This document shows positions 17,253-27,500 of a DNA stretch of 64,000 nt, piece after piece. A model generated the notes under the pieces. That model worked only from the letters and a program-made list of their open reading frames with translations, did no database searches and had not been told where the DNA came from. This DNA comes from Anaerolineae bacterium (lineage in GTDB: Bacteria > Chloroflexota > Anaerolineae > Aggregatilineales > Phototrophicaceae), in contig JALHQT010000002.1 of assembly GCA_022841825.1 (NCBI GenBank), forward strand, positions 186,001 to 250,000. Reading direction: 5' to 3'. The translations under genes and the position numbers were made by a program. Numbering within the stretch: position 1 is the first letter of the stretch; every line of letters begins with the position of its first letter.

Positions 17253-18020
17253 TCAGAAGCCGGGCAGCCGCCGGATCGCATTCGTCAGTTCCGGCGGCAT
17301 GGGATGCCGGGCGAGCGTGTTAAGCCACAGCACGGCTGCATCCGCCTGACGCAGGGCGACGCCGCTGAGCTGGCGATACTGCCTGTGAAATTCGGCGGCA
17401 GTCTTATAACCGTGACGCACGAAGAACGCCTCGTCCTTTGCCTGCGCCCGCTGGAGCAGCGCCATCAGCGCTCCATTCAGCTCCGCTTCGGTGATGTTCC
17501 GTTCGACGACCAGCCACAGGAGATTGATGGTGCTGGGCGGCATCTGCCCGATCTTGTCGCCCAGCACGGCCGTCAGCTTGATCGCTCGCGCATCGGCGTC
17601 ATCGTCCAGATCGACGCCCCGCAGGCGGCGCACTTCGACGCTAAAAGGTGTATGCGTCTTAAAGGTGACGGTAAAGTCGGGTCCCCGCTGTTTGAGGGCT
17701 GCGTACCTTTCGTATTCGAGGCTGAAGCGTTCCTCGCCCAGCAGCAGGAAAGCGGCTGCCAACTCCGCGCGCAGGTCATGCAGCCCGCCCTCGTCGCGCA
17801 CATTGCGCAGCTTGCTGTGGATTTTGCCCCGGTAGGCGGTGGCAAACGCTTTGAAGCGGCGCGATGCGCGCAGCCAGCCCTCGAACTCGTCGTAGAGGGC
17901 TGGCTTCCTGCCATCAAAAAGATAGTCGAGCAAATCCTCCAGCGGCGGCACCTGTGACGATCCCCTCGCGTACCATGCGAACACGGATCGCCATTCTATA
18001 GCTGATCGTCCAACAGGCAC
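17253..18020 (-). CDS. PD-(D/E)XK nuclease-like hypothetical protein
   Basis: 255 residues with a GTG start. I do not recognise a named family, but the middle has the spacing of a restriction-endonuclease-like fold: a helix with a conserved-type Glu (LHDLRAELAAAFLLLGE), then RGPDFTVTF giving PD, then FSVEVRRLRG giving E-x-R/K. The first 60 residues and the C-terminal 90 residues are helical. No membrane segment or signal peptide. It lies between the FemAB gene (convergent, 31-base gap) and the fhs remnant, next to the low-GC AlbA_2 gene. Confidence 0.5.
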   Translation of the reverse strand: MPVGRSAIEWRSVFAWYARGSSQVPPLEDLLDYLFDGRKPALYDEFEGWLRASRRFKAFATAYRGKIHSKLRNVRDEGGLHDLRAELAAAFLLLGEERFSLEYERYAALKQRGPDFTVTFKTHTPFSVEVRRLRGVDLDDDADARAIKLTAVLGDKIGQMPPSTINLLWLVVERNITEAELNGALMALLQRAQAKDEAFFVRHGYKTAAEFHRQYRQLSGVALRQADAAVLWLNTLARHPMPPELTNAIRRLPGF

Positions 18021-18051
18021 AACCGCACGGCGCGACTATTCGTGTCCCGGA

Positions 18052-18162
18052 TTAGAACAGCCCCACAATCCGCCCTTCGCTATCCACGTCCACGCCTTCG
18101 GCGGCGGGGTGTTCGGGCAAGCCGGGCATCGTCCGCATGTCGCCACACAGCGGCGTGACGAA
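18052..18162 (-). pseudogene. Remnant of the fhs 3' end (36 codons)
   Basis: On the minus strand this stretch reads as the last 36 residues of formate-tetrahydrofolate ligase ([19 protein letters not shown] ... VGLF, stop TAA). It aligns with the end of intact fhs at 19522-19632 with an offset of 1470 bases. Upstream of the Phe codon the similarity ends abruptly. It differs near the C-terminus (DSEGRIV here, DEQGQVV in fhs) and in the stop codon, so it is not a very recent copy. Confidence 0.85.
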
Positions 18163-18203
18163 GCGGGTGAATCGCACAGCAAACGGGCGCGTTTCGAGCA
18201 GCA

Positions 18204-19421
18204 CTAACGCTTTGAGTCAAGTGTCCAATTTCCAGCCGCATCATAATTTGGAGAAGCAAGAATTCCACATGCATTCCAGACCATATCGAGAATTGGTCTC
18301 ATCACCTTAAACAAGTCCGCATCGTGGTTGTCAACCAAGATTTCAGGGAACACAAGTTCACTTCTATCAATTGGTGTTAGTTCATGATTATGCCTTGCCA
18401 TGAAGGCAAAGTTTCTGTTGCCGCCGGGTGTGACAATATAGTCGCGAACATTTAAGAGACTCAGCATAACTGCTACGGGAGGCAAAAAGCCAAGTTGCTC
18501 CTGGAAGGCTAGAAACGCGTTCAAAACATGATTAGTCTGATTTTCCACCAGCGTCCCCGTAATTAATCTGGCATTATCGCTAGTGTTTTCTGAGATTGCA
18601 TCTACAAATTCGATTATCCCATTGCGGAATAACTGAACATAGCTGCGATCCAGAATTTGCCCGGATCTGTTCATCCCATAAAACAGCAGCCCATCAAGGT
18701 TCGGACGGTGTACGTTTACAACTGCATGATCTTTCAAAGCGTACATCAAAGGATCAGCCGCTTGCTGAAGAGAAGCTGCGCCAAGCTGCTTTGTCGGGTA
18801 GAGTGAAGCGAGCGGAATCACATGCAATACATATAAGGCATCCGTTGAGACCTTAACTGGCGTATTTTCCGATACGAGTTTCGCAATGCGATCAAGTCGA
18901 AACGCACGAGCAAGATCGACAGCAGTAGAGGACATTGTAAATGCTGCGCGCAACTCGTTAACGTCTAGCGGATATTTGCCCGCTGAATTACGAGCATAGA
19001 ACTTCGAAGAACCTCCAAAAGTCACCATATGAGGTGATGACCAGCTTCTTGGAATTCGAACAACTAGAACTGTTCCCGCAGTTACTGTCACTGCTTGTAT
19101 TGCAATACCTGGAATGCGCGGCGCTATGCCATCTCGCATCAAATTCTCAAGACGAAGTATCTCTGAATCGACATTTACATTTTGCAGAGCTGCAATTCTA
19201 ATCGGTACTCCTTCTGCCTCTTCAATGCCATAGATGAGATCGCCACCAATCGAGTTTGCAAATGAGGAAACATCGGCTAGAAACTCTTTTTTATCACTTT
19301 CACTGGTGCCAGGGAGCGCAATCTTGTATTCATATTCCTTTCCCTCCATCACCTTATCATCTATCAATAGCTGGAGGTCGCTTTGATTTATCGAGGATAA
19401 TGCTTTATTGCGCAGTGACAC
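18204..19421 (-). CDS. AlbA_2 (Schlafen-type) domain protein
   Basis: 405 residues from a GTG at 19421, chosen because GGAGGA lies 5 bases upstream; a TTG at 19457 would add 12 residues. The AlbA_2 domain spans about residues 20-150: [32 protein letters not shown] (typical A-x-x-N-x-x-G-G-x-L-x-x-G), then a strand with [16 protein letters not shown] and [18 protein letters not shown]. AlbA_2 proteins bind nucleic acid and recur in defence and regulatory contexts. The C-terminal 200 residues are uncharacterised. GC content is visibly lower than both neighbours, and the gene sits between the fhs remnant and intact fhs, so it looks acquired. Confidence 0.75.
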   Translation of the reverse strand: MSLRNKALSSINQSDLQLLIDDKVMEGKEYEYKIALPGTSESDKKEFLADVSSFANSIGGDLIYGIEEAEGVPIRIAALQNVNVDSEILRLENLMRDGIAPRIPGIAIQAVTVTAGTVLVVRIPRSWSSPHMVTFGGSSKFYARNSAGKYPLDVNELRAAFTMSSTAVDLARAFRLDRIAKLVSENTPVKVSTDALYVLHVIPLASLYPTKQLGAASLQQAADPLMYALKDHAVVNVHRPNLDGLLFYGMNRSGQILDRSYVQLFRNGIIEFVDAISENTSDNARLITGTLVENQTNHVLNAFLAFQEQLGFLPPVAVMLSLLNVRDYIVTPGGNRNFAFMARHNHELTPIDRSELVFPEILVDNHDADLFKVMRPILDMVWNACGILASPNYDAAGNWTLDSKR

Positions 19422-19521
19422 AGCTATTCCTCCGTCTGTGCAAATAAAAGAGTTCAACCAATTTTCAGGGTCTCTTGACCGAGGTTAGTATATGCTACGC
19501 CTCGGTCATTCGCCTCCCACT

Positions 19522-21216
19522 CTAGAACAGCCCCACAACCTGCCCCTGCTCGTCCACATCCACGCCTTCGGCGGCGGGGTGTTCCGGCAAGCCGGGCATC
19601 GTCCGCATGTCGCCACACAGCGGCGTGACGAAGCCCGCGCCCGCGCTCAACCGCACCTCGCGGATCGGCAGCGTGAAGCCGCTCGGCGCGCCCTTCAGTG
19701 CCGGGTCGTGGCTGATGCTCAGATGCGACTTCGCCATGCAGATCGGCAGGTTCCCGTAGCCCTGCGACTCGTAACGCGCGATCTGCTTGTCGGCGTCCGT
19801 CGTGTACTCGACATCCGCCGCACCATACACCTCGGTCGCAATCGCATGGATCTTTGCCTTGAGTGGTTGATCGAGATCGTAGAGCGGAGAGAAGTTGCCG
19901 TTCGGCGCACTCACCACCAGCTCCGCCAGTTCCTCCGCGCCGCGCCCGCCATCGGTGAAGTGCCGCGACTGCGCCGTGCCATACGCCCCCGCCTCACGCG
20001 CGATGCGCTCGATTGCCGCCAGCTCTTCAGGATGATCGGTATCGAAGACGTTGACGGCGACGATGGGCTGGACGCCGTGCCGCCGCACGATCTCGATGTG
20101 TTTGCGCAGGTTCGCCGCGCCCGCCTCGACATCGCCCACATTCGATTCCAGCAGCGCAGGCGGCAGCGCCTTGCCCGCCACGATCTTGTAGCGCCCGCTG
20201 TGCGCCTTGAGCGCGCGCACGGTCGCCACCAGCACCGCGACATCCGGCTTCAACCCGCTGACGCGGCATTTGATGTTGAAGAACTTCTCCGCGCCCATGT
20301 CCGATGCGAAGCCTGCCTCGGTGATCAGGTACTCGCCGCATTTGATGCCGATCATGTCGCCCAGCACGCTGCTGTTGCCATGCGCGATGTTGCCAAAGGG
20401 ACCCGCGTGCATGATCGACGGGTTATTTTCCAGCGTCTGCACCAGGTTAGGACGGATAGCATCGAGCAGCAGCGCCACCAGCGCGCCGACCGCGCCGATC
20501 TGCTCGGCTTTGACCGGCTGCTTGTCGAGCGTCTGCCCGACGACGATGCGCGCCAGCCGCGCCCGCAGGTCTTCGACCGAAGTCGAAAGCGCCAGGATCG
20601 CCATGATCTCGCTGGCGGCGGTGATGTCGAAGCCCGTTTGCCGCATGACGCCGCCCTCGGCGCGCCCGCCCAAGCCGATGATGATGTCGCGCAGCGCCCG
20701 GTCATTCACATCCAGCACGCGCTTCCAGGTGATCAAATCGCTGTCGAGGTTGAGCGGGTTGCCGCGCAGCAGGCGGTTGTCGATCATGGCGGCGAGCAGG
20801 TTGTTGGCGGCGGTCACGGCGTGGAAGTCGCCGGTCAGATGCAGGTTGATGCTCTCCATCGGCGCGACCTGGGCAAAGCCGCCGCCCGCCGCGCCGCCCT
20901 TGATGCCGAACGTCGGACCGAGCGACGGCTGGCGCAGGCTGAGGATGGCGCGCTTGCCCCGCCGCTTCAGCCCGTCCGCCAGCCCGACGGCGGTCGTCGT
21001 CTTGCCCTCGCCGAGCGGCGTTGGCGTGATGGCGGTGACGAGCACATAGCGCGCGTTCGGGCGGTTTTGCAGCCTATCGATCACATCCAGCCGCAGCTTG
21101 GCGATGTAGGGACTGCCATAATTGTCAAAATCATCCTGCGATAAACCCATTTGTTCGGCAAGCGCCGCCGTTGGAACCAACGATGCACGGCGGGCAATTT
21201 CGATATCGGGAAGCAT
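19522..21216 (-). CDS. fhs: Formate-tetrahydrofolate ligase
   Basis: 564 residues, normal for the family. The enzyme makes 10-formyl-tetrahydrofolate from formate, THF and ATP in one-carbon metabolism. Motifs include TPLGEGKTTTAVGLADGLKRRG (its P-loop region, split here by position 67-88), LSLRQPSLGPTFGIKGGAAGGG and the conserved C-terminus [15 protein letters not shown]. The ATG at 21216 is preceded by AAGGAG; the frame is open further upstream only because it runs into repeat DNA. The last 36 codons are duplicated 1.47 kb downstream. Confidence 0.96.
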   Translation of the reverse strand: MLPDIEIARRASLVPTAALAEQMGLSQDDFDNYGSPYIAKLRLDVIDRLQNRPNARYVLVTAITPTPLGEGKTTTAVGLADGLKRRGKRAILSLRQPSLGPTFGIKGGAAGGGFAQVAPMESINLHLTGDFHAVTAANNLLAAMIDNRLLRGNPLNLDSDLITWKRVLDVNDRALRDIIIGLGGRAEGGVMRQTGFDITAASEIMAILALSTSVEDLRARLARIVVGQTLDKQPVKAEQIGAVGALVALLLDAIRPNLVQTLENNPSIMHAGPFGNIAHGNSSVLGDMIGIKCGEYLITEAGFASDMGAEKFFNIKCRVSGLKPDVAVLVATVRALKAHSGRYKIVAGKALPPALLESNVGDVEAGAANLRKHIEIVRRHGVQPIVAVNVFDTDHPEELAAIERIAREAGAYGTAQSRHFTDGGRGAEELAELVVSAPNGNFSPLYDLDQPLKAKIHAIATEVYGAADVEYTTDADKQIARYESQGYGNLPICMAKSHLSISHDPALKGAPSGFTLPIREVRLSAGAGFVTPLCGDMRTMPGLPEHPAAEGVDVDEQGQVVGLF

Positions 21217-21639
21217 GAACTCATTCTCCTTAAGAACAGAACCTGTAGGGGGCGACCCACGTGTCGTCATGGTGCGTGGTGCGGTGTGCGTGGTGCGAAA
21301 AGGCGATCGCGGTTGTAGGGACGCCATTCATGGCGTCCGTTCATGTGACAATACGACGCAAGTCATGGGTCTTTTCGCACGGCGCACGGCGCACCACGCA
21401 CTCTCGTCCAGTATCCGCCTGTTCGCCCGCGCGCGATAGTTGCGGGGATCATGCGCGCAGGGTGAGGAGTGTCCCGGTCTGCGCGAACGCCTGTCAGTAA
21501 AAACCTGACACAAGTCGGGGGATTATCGGATACAGATGGCGGGGTTTGCCCGCTACACGCCCTGCACGAATAGGCATACGATGAGGTCGTCACTTGAGAA
21601 AACCTACACAGCCCAGGTCGGGCATACAGGAGCAACCCC
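21217..21639. repeat. Intergenic region upstream of fhs with nested A and B palindromes
   Basis: A 423-base gap between divergent genes. A family B inverted repeat has arms of about 31 bases (21272-21302 with 21371-21401, both based on GTGCGTGGTGCG and ending GAAAAG). Inside its loop lies a family A palindrome (21319-21338, arm GGACGCCAT), and a partial one (GTAGGGGGCGACCCACGTG) precedes it at 21245. Further right, 21492-21510 is a small inverted repeat TGTCAG-7-CTGACA that could be an operator. AGGAG before 21640 is the ribosome site of the next gene. I see no RNA gene. Confidence 0.8.
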
Positions 21640-22269
21640 ATGAAATTCCTAAACCATCGTCTCTCGGCAGCCATGTGGGCAAGAGTGCTGTTACTCTGGG
21701 TCACGCTCGCGGTTGGAGCGCTCGTGATCGGGGGCATCGCCATCGGGTTGGGACAGTTCGTCCAGGATAACATCCAGAATGAACTGGCGGCGCAGCAAAT
21801 CTCTTTTGCGCCAGAAGAGCGGCTTTCCGATGAGGAACGACAGATCCCTGGGATGGTCGAGAATGCCGGGCAGGCACTCACGACGGGCAATCAGGCGCGC
21901 GTCTACTCAGATTTGATTGCGCTCCACACGCAGCAGTCCACCGAACAAGCCGGCTATCCCGGTGCCACGTACGCCACCCTGGGCGGAATCCAGCGCGAAC
22001 TGCGCGCAGCCGTCACCGCCGCCACCGAAGCAGGCAATGCGGAAGCCCTTGAACAGGCACAGACAGACCTGACCGCCGTCACGAACCTCCGCAACACGCT
22101 GTTGACCGCCAGCAACCTGAGGGGAAACCTCTTCTCCGCCTACGGCTGGGGCAATGTCGCCACCGGCGTGACCGCAGCGGGCGCATTCATGCTGGCGCTG
22201 GCGGTTGGGTTCTTCGTCCTGTTCATCTACGAATGGCGCCGAGGACACCTGGCACCCACCGAAGCCTAA
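21640..22269 (+). CDS. Two-helix membrane protein of unknown function
   Basis: 209 residues starting at ATG 21640 with AGGAG at 8-9 bases. One transmembrane helix near residues 15-38 (LLLWVTLAVGALVIGGIAIG) and a second near 175-198 (AAGAFMLALAVGFFVLFIYEW) bracket a roughly 130-residue mainly helical extracytoplasmic domain with Ala/Thr/Glu-rich segments (LRAAVTAATEAGNAEALEQ). No known family recognised. It is followed by two hairpins, the second a good terminator, so it is probably transcribed alone. Confidence 0.65.
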   Translation: MKFLNHRLSAAMWARVLLLWVTLAVGALVIGGIAIGLGQFVQDNIQNELAAQQISFAPEERLSDEERQIPGMVENAGQALTTGNQARVYSDLIALHTQQSTEQAGYPGATYATLGGIQRELRAAVTAATEAGNAEALEQAQTDLTAVTNLRNTLLTASNLRGNLFSAYGWGNVATGVTAAGAFMLALAVGFFVLFIYEWRRGHLAPTEA

Positions 22270-22280
22270 CGTCCGAGTCG

Positions 22281-22314
22281 CACCTGCACCCTGCTTTCTC
22301 TGAGGGTGCAGGTG
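22281..22314 (+). terminator. Strong hairpin without T-run
   Basis: 12-bp perfect stem CACCTGCACCCT / AGGGTGCAGGTG with a 10-base loop, 12 bases after the stop of the membrane protein. It lacks a T-run, so it may be a 3' end stabiliser or a repeat-derived hairpin rather than a terminator on its own. Confidence 0.5.
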
Positions 22315-22330
22315 AGGCGGTCGCTGACCG

Positions 22331-22368
22331 ATACCTCTGTCTCCCGGAAGGGACAGAGGTATTTTTTG
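22331..22368 (+). terminator. Intrinsic terminator before the aldo/keto reductase
   Basis: 11-bp stem ATACCTCTGTC / GACAGAGGTAT (22331-22341 with 22352-22362), 10-base loop, followed by a run of six T. A canonical Rho-independent terminator separating the membrane protein from the next gene. Confidence 0.8.
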
Positions 22369-22423
22369 TTTGTGGGTACAATTGGACACACTGCCGACCC
22401 GCACGCATCAAGAGGCTAATCTC

Positions 22424-23341
22424 ATGAAATTTGTCCCGCTTACCCATTGCGACCTCCAGGCATCGGAAATCTCGCTCGGTTGTATGCGCATCGCCGAATT
22501 GACCGATGAGGAAATCTCCCGCCTGATCCACACCGCGCTCGACGAAGGCATCAACTTCTTCGACCACGCGGATATTTATGGCGGCGGGCGCTCCGAGTCG
22601 CGCTTTGCCGAAGCGCTCGGCATGAACGCCAGCCTGCGCGAAAAAATGATTCTTCAGAGCAAATGTGGGATTCGTCAGGGATTTTTTGACTTCTCGAAAG
22701 AGCACATTCTGAGCGCGGTGGATGGCAGCCTGCGGCGCCTGCAAACCGAATATCTCGACGTGCTGCTGCTGCACCGCCCTGACGCGCTTGTGGAGCCGGA
22801 AGAAGTCGCCGAAGCCTTCACCGTGCTGGAAGAAAGTGGCAAGGTGCGCTATTTTGGCGTGAGCAATCAGAACCCGATGCAGATCGAGCTGCTGACCCGC
22901 TATGTCAAGCAGCCGATCATCTTCAATCAGCTCCAGTTGAGCATCACCAACACGGGCATGATCGACGCGGGCTTGAACGTCAACATGGAGATCGATCTGT
23001 CCATCGACCGCGACGGCAGCATCCTGGATTACTGTCGCCTCAAGGACATCACCATCCAGCCCTGGTCGCCCTTCCAGTACGGATTCTTTGAGGGCGTCTT
23101 CCTGGACAACGACAAATTCCCGGAGCTGAATGAGTGCATCGACCGGATCGCGGAAGACCGGGGCGTCGCCAATACTGCCATCGCGATTGCCTGGTTGCTG
23201 CGCCACCCCGCGCGGATGCAACCCATCGTCGGCACGACCAACCCCGACCGCGTGAAGGACCTCTGCAAAGCGTCGGACATCACGCTGGCACGGCAGGAGT
23301 GGTACGAAATCTACCGCGCGGCGGGCAACGTGCTGCCGTAA
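22424..23341 (+). CDS. Aldo/keto reductase (YdhF-like oxidoreductase)
   Basis: 305 residues from ATG 22424. NADPH-dependent carbonyl reductase with a TIM-barrel fold. The catalytic tetrad is present: Asp47 and Tyr52 in FFDHADIYGGG, Lys in LQSKCGI (about 81) and His in LLLHRPD (about 116). The C-terminal cofactor-binding part reads PIVGTTNPDRVKDL. Similarity to the YdhF subgroup rests on length and on the LGCMRI and QPWSPFQ patterns. The substrate is unknown. It converges with the serine hydrolase gene, 12 bases apart. Confidence 0.88.
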   Translation: MKFVPLTHCDLQASEISLGCMRIAELTDEEISRLIHTALDEGINFFDHADIYGGGRSESRFAEALGMNASLREKMILQSKCGIRQGFFDFSKEHILSAVDGSLRRLQTEYLDVLLLHRPDALVEPEEVAEAFTVLEESGKVRYFGVSNQNPMQIELLTRYVKQPIIFNQLQLSITNTGMIDAGLNVNMEIDLSIDRDGSILDYCRLKDITIQPWSPFQYGFFEGVFLDNDKFPELNECIDRIAEDRGVANTAIAIAWLLRHPARMQPIVGTTNPDRVKDLCKASDITLARQEWYEIYRAAGNVLP

Positions 23342-23353
23342 GACGTATCCCGT

Positions 23354-24334
23354 TCAGCCCCCGGCGCGCCATTTGCCGTCCGCCCGCCATTCGTGAGCAG
23401 GGAGCAGCCACTCAAAGGCGGGCAGATCGGACGTGCGCGCCCAGGTTGCGACGATCTTTCGGCAGAGCAGCAAGCCATCCGTATGGTCGGTGAAGATTAC
23501 GACACCACGTTGTTCCTGTGGGATGCCCACCGCAAAGCACATCGCGCGCGGGATGCCGCGCGCGCCCCAATGCCAGAAGCTCAAGCCGGGCGTCCCTGTC
23601 TGCAATCCCCAGCCGAGTCCCCAATGGAGATTCGGCACATTCGCCACCTCGACCTGCGGGCGCAGCATTTCGTCGCGCCATCGGCTGTCCAACGGCGCTG
23701 ATTCACGCAGCATCACTTGCAGGAAGCGTGCGTAATCGGCGACGGAGGTTCGCAGGCTCAACGCGCCATTTGCCAGCAGCGAGCCGGAGAGGAAGTGAAG
23801 ATAGGGAGGAAGACTCTCGCGCGTTTCCGGCACAAGCTGGGTATCGACCATGCCGAGCGGCGTGAAGACGCGCGCCTGGAGATAGTCGTCAATCGGCAGC
23901 CCCGTCAGATGTTCGACGACGACCTGAAGAAACATCATGCCCTCGGACGAGTAGCTGAATTTCGTCCCCGGCGCATACGCGGCGTGCAGTCCTTGCGCAT
24001 CCCGCCAATTGGGCAGCCCGGTTGTGTGGCTCATCGCATGGCGCGCCGTCATCTGCGCCAGGAACGGCTCGTCGTCCAGGGATGGACGCAGCAGATAGTC
24101 TTGCAGCGGACGGTCGAGATCGAGCGCCCCTTGCTGGGCGAGCAGCAGTGCGCCATAGACCAGGACGGGCTTGGTCAGCGACGCCACTTTCCAGCGCGTG
24201 TTCGCGCCGATGTCCTCGCCACCGAGCGCGCCGAAAAAGTGCATGTCTGTGTTCCCATCGTCGGCGACAAAAGCAGTCGCCAGCGCTGTGACATCCGAAG
24301 CGCGCAGAAGCGCGGCGAGTTGGTCATGCGTCAC
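23354..24334 (-). CDS. Serine hydrolase, beta-lactamase class C family
   Basis: 326 residues; GTG start with AAGGGG upstream. The active-site S-x-x-K is SLTK in KVASLTKPVLVYGALLL, the second motif is YSS in GTKFSYSSEGMMF (Tyr as general base; the usual Asn replaced by Ser), and HWGARG takes the place of the K-T-G/H-x-G box. No signal peptide, so it is probably a cytosolic esterase or D-aminopeptidase-like enzyme rather than a resistance beta-lactamase. Substrate unknown. Confidence 0.82.
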   Translation of the reverse strand: MTHDQLAALLRASDVTALATAFVADDGNTDMHFFGALGGEDIGANTRWKVASLTKPVLVYGALLLAQQGALDLDRPLQDYLLRPSLDDEPFLAQMTARHAMSHTTGLPNWRDAQGLHAAYAPGTKFSYSSEGMMFLQVVVEHLTGLPIDDYLQARVFTPLGMVDTQLVPETRESLPPYLHFLSGSLLANGALSLRTSVADYARFLQVMLRESAPLDSRWRDEMLRPQVEVANVPNLHWGLGWGLQTGTPGLSFWHWGARGIPRAMCFAVGIPQEQRGVVIFTDHTDGLLLCRKIVATWARTSDLPAFEWLLPAHEWRADGKWRAGG

Positions 24335-24455
24335 GATTCGCCCCTTGCAAGATCAGCCAATGCTATAATCGCAAGTATCCTACCATCACCGCTCACCGGA
24401 GGCGGATCGCATCATTGCCGACTTGCCGGAGACAAATCGCCTGAACTTCCGTAGC

Positions 24456-24483
24456 TTGCGTCGCCCCCAGCTTCCCCTATAAT
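24456..24483 (+). promoter_or_regulatory. Probable sigma70-type promoter for dnaE
   Basis: TTGCGT, 16 bases, then a perfect TATAAT at 24478-24483, about 41 bases upstream of the dnaE ATG. The -35 is imperfect. The preceding part of the 190-base gap holds another TATAAT (24364-24369) without a convincing -35. Confidence 0.5.
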
Positions 24484-24524
24484 CGGACATGTACGTCGCC
24501 CGCATGTTCTAGCCGCGAGATACC

Positions 24525-27500
24525 ATGACCGACCAGCAGTTCGTCCACCTTCACGTCCATACCGAGTATTCGCTGCTGGATGGCTTGAGCAAGATCAAGA
24601 AGCTGGTCACCCGCGCGGCGGAACACGGCATGAGCGCGCTCGCCATCACCGATCACGGCACGATGTTCGGCGTCATCGACTTCTACCGTGCCTGCAAGAA
24701 CGCGGGCATCAAGCCGATTCTGGGCGTCGAAGGCTATATGGCGCGCCGCACCATGCGCGACCGCGATCCCAAGCTCGATAACAAGCCCTATCACCTGCTG
24801 TTGCTGGCGCAGAACGCGGCGGGCTATAAAAACCTGCTGCGCATCGCCAGCACCGCCCAGCTCGAAGGCTACTACTACAAGCCGCGCATCGACAAAGACT
24901 ACCTGGTCGACAACTACGACGGCATCATCACGACGACGGGCTGCCTCGCCGCGCATATCCCCAGCATGATCATGGAGGGGCAGGACGAGCGGGCGCGCCA
25001 GCAGATCCACGAATATGTGGACATCTTCGGGCGCGATCACTTCTATCTCGAATTGCAGCAGCACGACATCCCCGAACTCAAGCCGGTCAACGACTGGCTG
25101 ATCGAGACGGCGCAGCGCGATAACCTGAACCTCGTCGCCACCAACGACGTGCATTACGTGGATGAAGACGACTTCGAGTCGCATGACACGCTGCTGTGCA
25201 TCCAGACCGGCGCGCTCAAGCACGAAACCAACCGCATGAAGATGACCGATAACAGCTACTTCCTCGCCGATCAGGCGCGGATGTGGGCGCACTTCGGGCA
25301 TATCATGGATGGCGCGCCGCTGCGCAACAGCCTCAAGATCGCCGAGATGTCCGATGTCAACCTCGACGACAAGACTTACCACCTGCCGATCTTCCCGGTG
25401 CCCGAAGGCTACGAGGCGGATACCTATCTGCGCTATCTGGCGCAAAAGGGCTTGCGCTGGCGCTTTGGCGATCGCGCCGACGAGGCGATCTATCAGGAAC
25501 GCCTGGATCGCGAACTCGGCATCATCATCAGGATGGGCTTCCCGACTTACTTCCTGATCGTGTGGGATCTGCTCCAGTTCGCGCGTCACGCCGACATCTG
25601 GTGGAATGTGCGCGGTTCCGGCGCGGGATCGCTGGTCGCTTACTCGCTGGGCATCACCAACATCGACCCGATTCTGAACAACCTGCTTTTCGAGCGCTTC
25701 CTCAATCCGGGGCGCGTCTCGATGCCCGATATCGACATCGACTTCCCCGACGACCGCCGCATGGAGATGATCTCCTACTGCTCGCGCAAGTATGGCGAGG
25801 ACAAGGTGGCGGCGATCATCACCTTCGGGACGATGGGCGCGAAAGCCGCCGTGCGCGATGTCGGGCGCGCGCTGGATGTGCCGCTCGATCTCGTCAACCA
25901 GGCGGCAAAGCTCATCCCGACCGAGCCGAAGCCGAAGAAGGTCATGGAGTACGTCGAGGACAACCCCGAACTCAAGAAGATGTACGACACGCTGCCGGAC
26001 ATCAAACGCATCGTCGATACGGCGGAGAAGCTGCAAGGCGTCAGCCGCCACGCCAGCACCCACGCGGCGGGCATCATCGTCGCCGATAAGCCGCTGGTCG
26101 AGTACCTGCCCCTCCACCGCCTGACCAACGAGAGCAAGGGCGACGTGGAAAGCGCCATCAAGCAGGTGACGCAGTTCCCGATGGAGACCTGTGAGAGCAT
26201 CGGGCTGCTCAAGATCGACTTCCTCGGCTTATCGACGCTCTCGCAGCTCCGCCTGTCCTGTGAGCTGATCGCGCGCTATCACGGAATCCGCTACACGATG
26301 GAGAACATCCCCTACCGCCCGCCGGGCGACCCAGACGGCAATCGCCGCCTGGAGCAGGCGTTCCAGATGATCAGCCGGGGCGAAACGATTGGCGTCTTCC
26401 AGATCGAAAGCACGGGGATGCAGGAGATGCTGCGCGGGATGCGCCCGACGAAGTTCGAGCACATCGTGGCGGCGGTGTCGCTCTATCGTCCGGGTCCGAT
26501 GGAGTTCATTCCGGAGTACAACGACCGGATGCATGGGCGCAAAGAGATCGTCTACCATCACGAAAAGCTGCGCCCGATCCTGGAAGAAACCTACGCGATC
26601 ATCACCTACCAGGAACAGCTCATGCAGATCGCCAGCGAATTGTTCGGCTATTCGCTGGGCGATGCCGACCTGATGCGGCGCGCGGTGTCGAAAAAGAAGA
26701 AGGAAGACCTGCTCAAGCACAAAGAGATCTTCCTCAAGAATGGTCCCGCCAATGGGGTGGATGAGGCAACAGCGGCAAAGATCTTCGACGAGATCGAGTT
26801 CTTCGCCAATTACGGCTTCAACAAAAGCCATGCGGCCGATTATGCCGTCATCACCGTTCAGTCCGCCTACCTGAAGTGCCATTACCCCGAAGAGTATATG
26901 GCGTCGCTGCTCACGATCTATTTCGACGACAGCGACAAGGTGACGACCTTCCTCGCCGAGAGCAAGCGCCTCGGCATCCCCATCCTGCCGCCGGATGTCA
27001 ACGCCAGCGAGCTGAACTTCGCCATCGAAAAGCGCGCCGATGGCAAGCGCGGCATTCGCTTTGGGCTTGCCGCCGTCAAGAACGCGGGCGTCGGCGCGCT
27101 CACGCACATCATCGAGGCGCGCCAGATGGGCGGCGTCTTCCGCGACCTGCGCGATTTCTGCGAGCGCGTCGATCTGCGGCAGGTCGGCAAGCGCACGGTC
27201 GAAAGCCTGATCAAGGTTGGCGCGTTCAGCGCGTTCGGCGTACGCCCCGACCTGCTGCCCGCGCTCGACCGCATCATGGCATACAGCACCGAACGCTGGA
27301 AGGCGCACGAGGTCGGGCAGATGAGCATGTTCGGCGGCGCGGACGCGGGCGGCGGCGATGACGAGCTGCTCGCCAACATCCACAAAGAGGGCGACGACAT
27401 CAGCCAGCGCGAACAGCTCAACTGGGAAAAGGAGCTGCTCGGCTTTTACGTCAGCAGCCACCCCATCGACCCGGTACTCAGCATCATCCAGGGCAGCAAC

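Noticed and set aside
19492-21144. A 550-residue open frame antisense to fhs
   Set aside because: Same reason: rich in Arg, His and Asp, no domain, fhs is well supported on the opposite strand.
24477-27461. Two long frames antisense to dnaE (546 and 410 residues)
   Set aside because: Shadow frames with low-complexity acidic/His composition; the polymerase motifs on the + strand are unambiguous.
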